Part shown: piece by piece, positions 22,480-22,825 of the stretch
Layout: every line of letters begins with the position of its first letter
Position numbering within the stretch: the stretch's first letter is position 1
Assembly: GCA_005879655.1 (NCBI GenBank)
Contig: VBJK01000229.1
Span: forward strand, 1-22,825
Length of the DNA stretch: 22,825 bases
Direction: 5' to 3'
From: Chloroflexota bacterium
GTDB taxonomy: Bacteria; Chloroflexota; Ktedonobacteria; Ktedonobacterales; Ktedonobacteraceae
The notes under the pieces: model-generated
Database searches by the model: none
Told to the model about the DNA's origin: nothing
What the model saw: only the letters and a program-made list of their open reading frames with translations
Made by a program: the position numbers and the translations under genes

Positions 22480-22825
22480 TTACATTGGCTGATTGCGCCG
22501 TGTAGTAACAACATTCTGCTGACCACTCATCCTTGGAGCGAACACGATCTCTCCCAGAGAGACAATACCCCAGGCGATCAATGCATAGATGAGCATTGCT
22601 ACAATGGTAGACAGCTCAAAGACACTGTGCCCCAGTGCCTGATCGTTGAAGATGCCATTGAAGGCTCCAACGAAGACAAGACTGAGACTATAGAGGAACA
22701 TGATAAAGTCGTTACTCTGGTTGGCACCTAGCAAGCGGAACAAGAAGCGCAAAAACAAGATCACTTCCAGAACACCAAGCACAAAATAGGTGATGGTCCT
22801 GATCCAGTAGCGTGTATTGGCTCGA
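22480..22825 (-). CDS. YggT-family-like membrane protein (5' end beyond window)
   Basis: The frame is open from the window edge to the stop at 22480, giving 115 residues; a GTG at 22782 is in frame but is probably internal. Two hydrophobic regions are seen (FVLGVLEVILFLRFLFRLLG and STIVAMLIYALIAWGIVSLG). The segment between them (ANQSNDFIMFLYSLSLVFVGAFNGIF) has the loop-and-helix layout of YggT-like proteins. The C-terminus is short, basic and polar. The N-terminus is missing, so family and length are uncertain. Function is unknown. Confidence 0.75.
   Translation of the reverse strand, partial: RANTRYWIRTITYFVLGVLEVILFLRFLFRLLGANQSNDFIMFLYSLSLVFVGAFNGIFNDQALGHSVFELSTIVAMLIYALIAWGIVSLGEIVFAPRMSGQQNVVTTRRNQPM

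Noticed and set aside
22105..22731. A 208-codon plus-strand frame with a 13-residue repeat (for example VIHCARSINNET)
   Set aside because: The frame exists because the array unit is 39 nt, a multiple of three. It has no clear ribosome site or known domain, and its second half lies opposite the YggT-like gene.

Overview
The window looks like chromosomal DNA from a filamentous, sporulating member of the Chloroflexota, most likely class Ktedonobacteria. This is inferred from family resemblance. Its Ser/Thr kinases carry a proline-rich linker and a membrane tail, there is a GAP1/zinc-ribbon-GTPase/vWA/PP2C/kinase operon of the kind found in developmentally complex bacteria, and palindromic repeats are abundant between genes. 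No rRNA, tRNA, transposase, integrase or CRISPR array was seen.

Region 1 (1-10,720, minus strand) is one tightly packed operon. In transcription order it holds: a vWA protein (9692-10588), a PP2C-type phosphatase (8403-9668), a divergent protein kinase with about five helical repeats and an Fn3-like tail (5444-8410), a zinc-ribbon P-loop GTPase (4264-5469), a 1208-residue GTPase-associated protein of the GAP1 type (641-4267), and a two-helix membrane protein cut by the window edge (1-602). Three of the five junctions overlap (8, 26 and 4 bp). A near-consensus promoter (TTGACA, 17 bp, TATACT) precedes the operon, and its -10 lies inside a perfect palindrome.

Region 2 (10,721-15,335) holds further signalling genes. 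A divergently transcribed TIR-like protein with one membrane helix and an outer domain (10887-12185) shares the regulatory region of the GTPase operon. Facing it across a strong hairpin is a classical Hanks-type Ser/Thr kinase with a five-copy 12-residue proline-rich repeat and a four-helix membrane tail (12274-13965). Upstream of that is a HipA-like kinase/DUF3037 pair (14153-15335).

Region 3 (15,336-18,720) is metabolic or housekeeping: an FAD-dependent monooxygenase, a CoxG-like SRPBCC protein with a palindrome-rich upstream region, and a Yip1-like membrane protein with an N-P-Y-G-rich tail. A perfect 40-bp inverted repeat separates the first two.

Region 4 (18,721-22,825) is a homogentisate (tyrosine/phenylalanine) catabolic operon: 4-hydroxyphenylpyruvate dioxygenase, an FAH-family hydrolase and homogentisate 1,2-dioxygenase, in that order. 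A six-unit 39-nt repeat array and a hairpin follow, then the C-terminal part of a YggT-like membrane protein.

The likeliest 'system' is the kinase-phosphatase-vWA-GTPase-GAP1 operon with its divergent TIR membrane protein. The core resembles predicted NTP-dependent conflict/signalling systems of multicellular bacteria. The linked TIR receptor, the paired promoters around one palindrome, and the repeat-derived C-terminus of the GTPase are the less expected elements.
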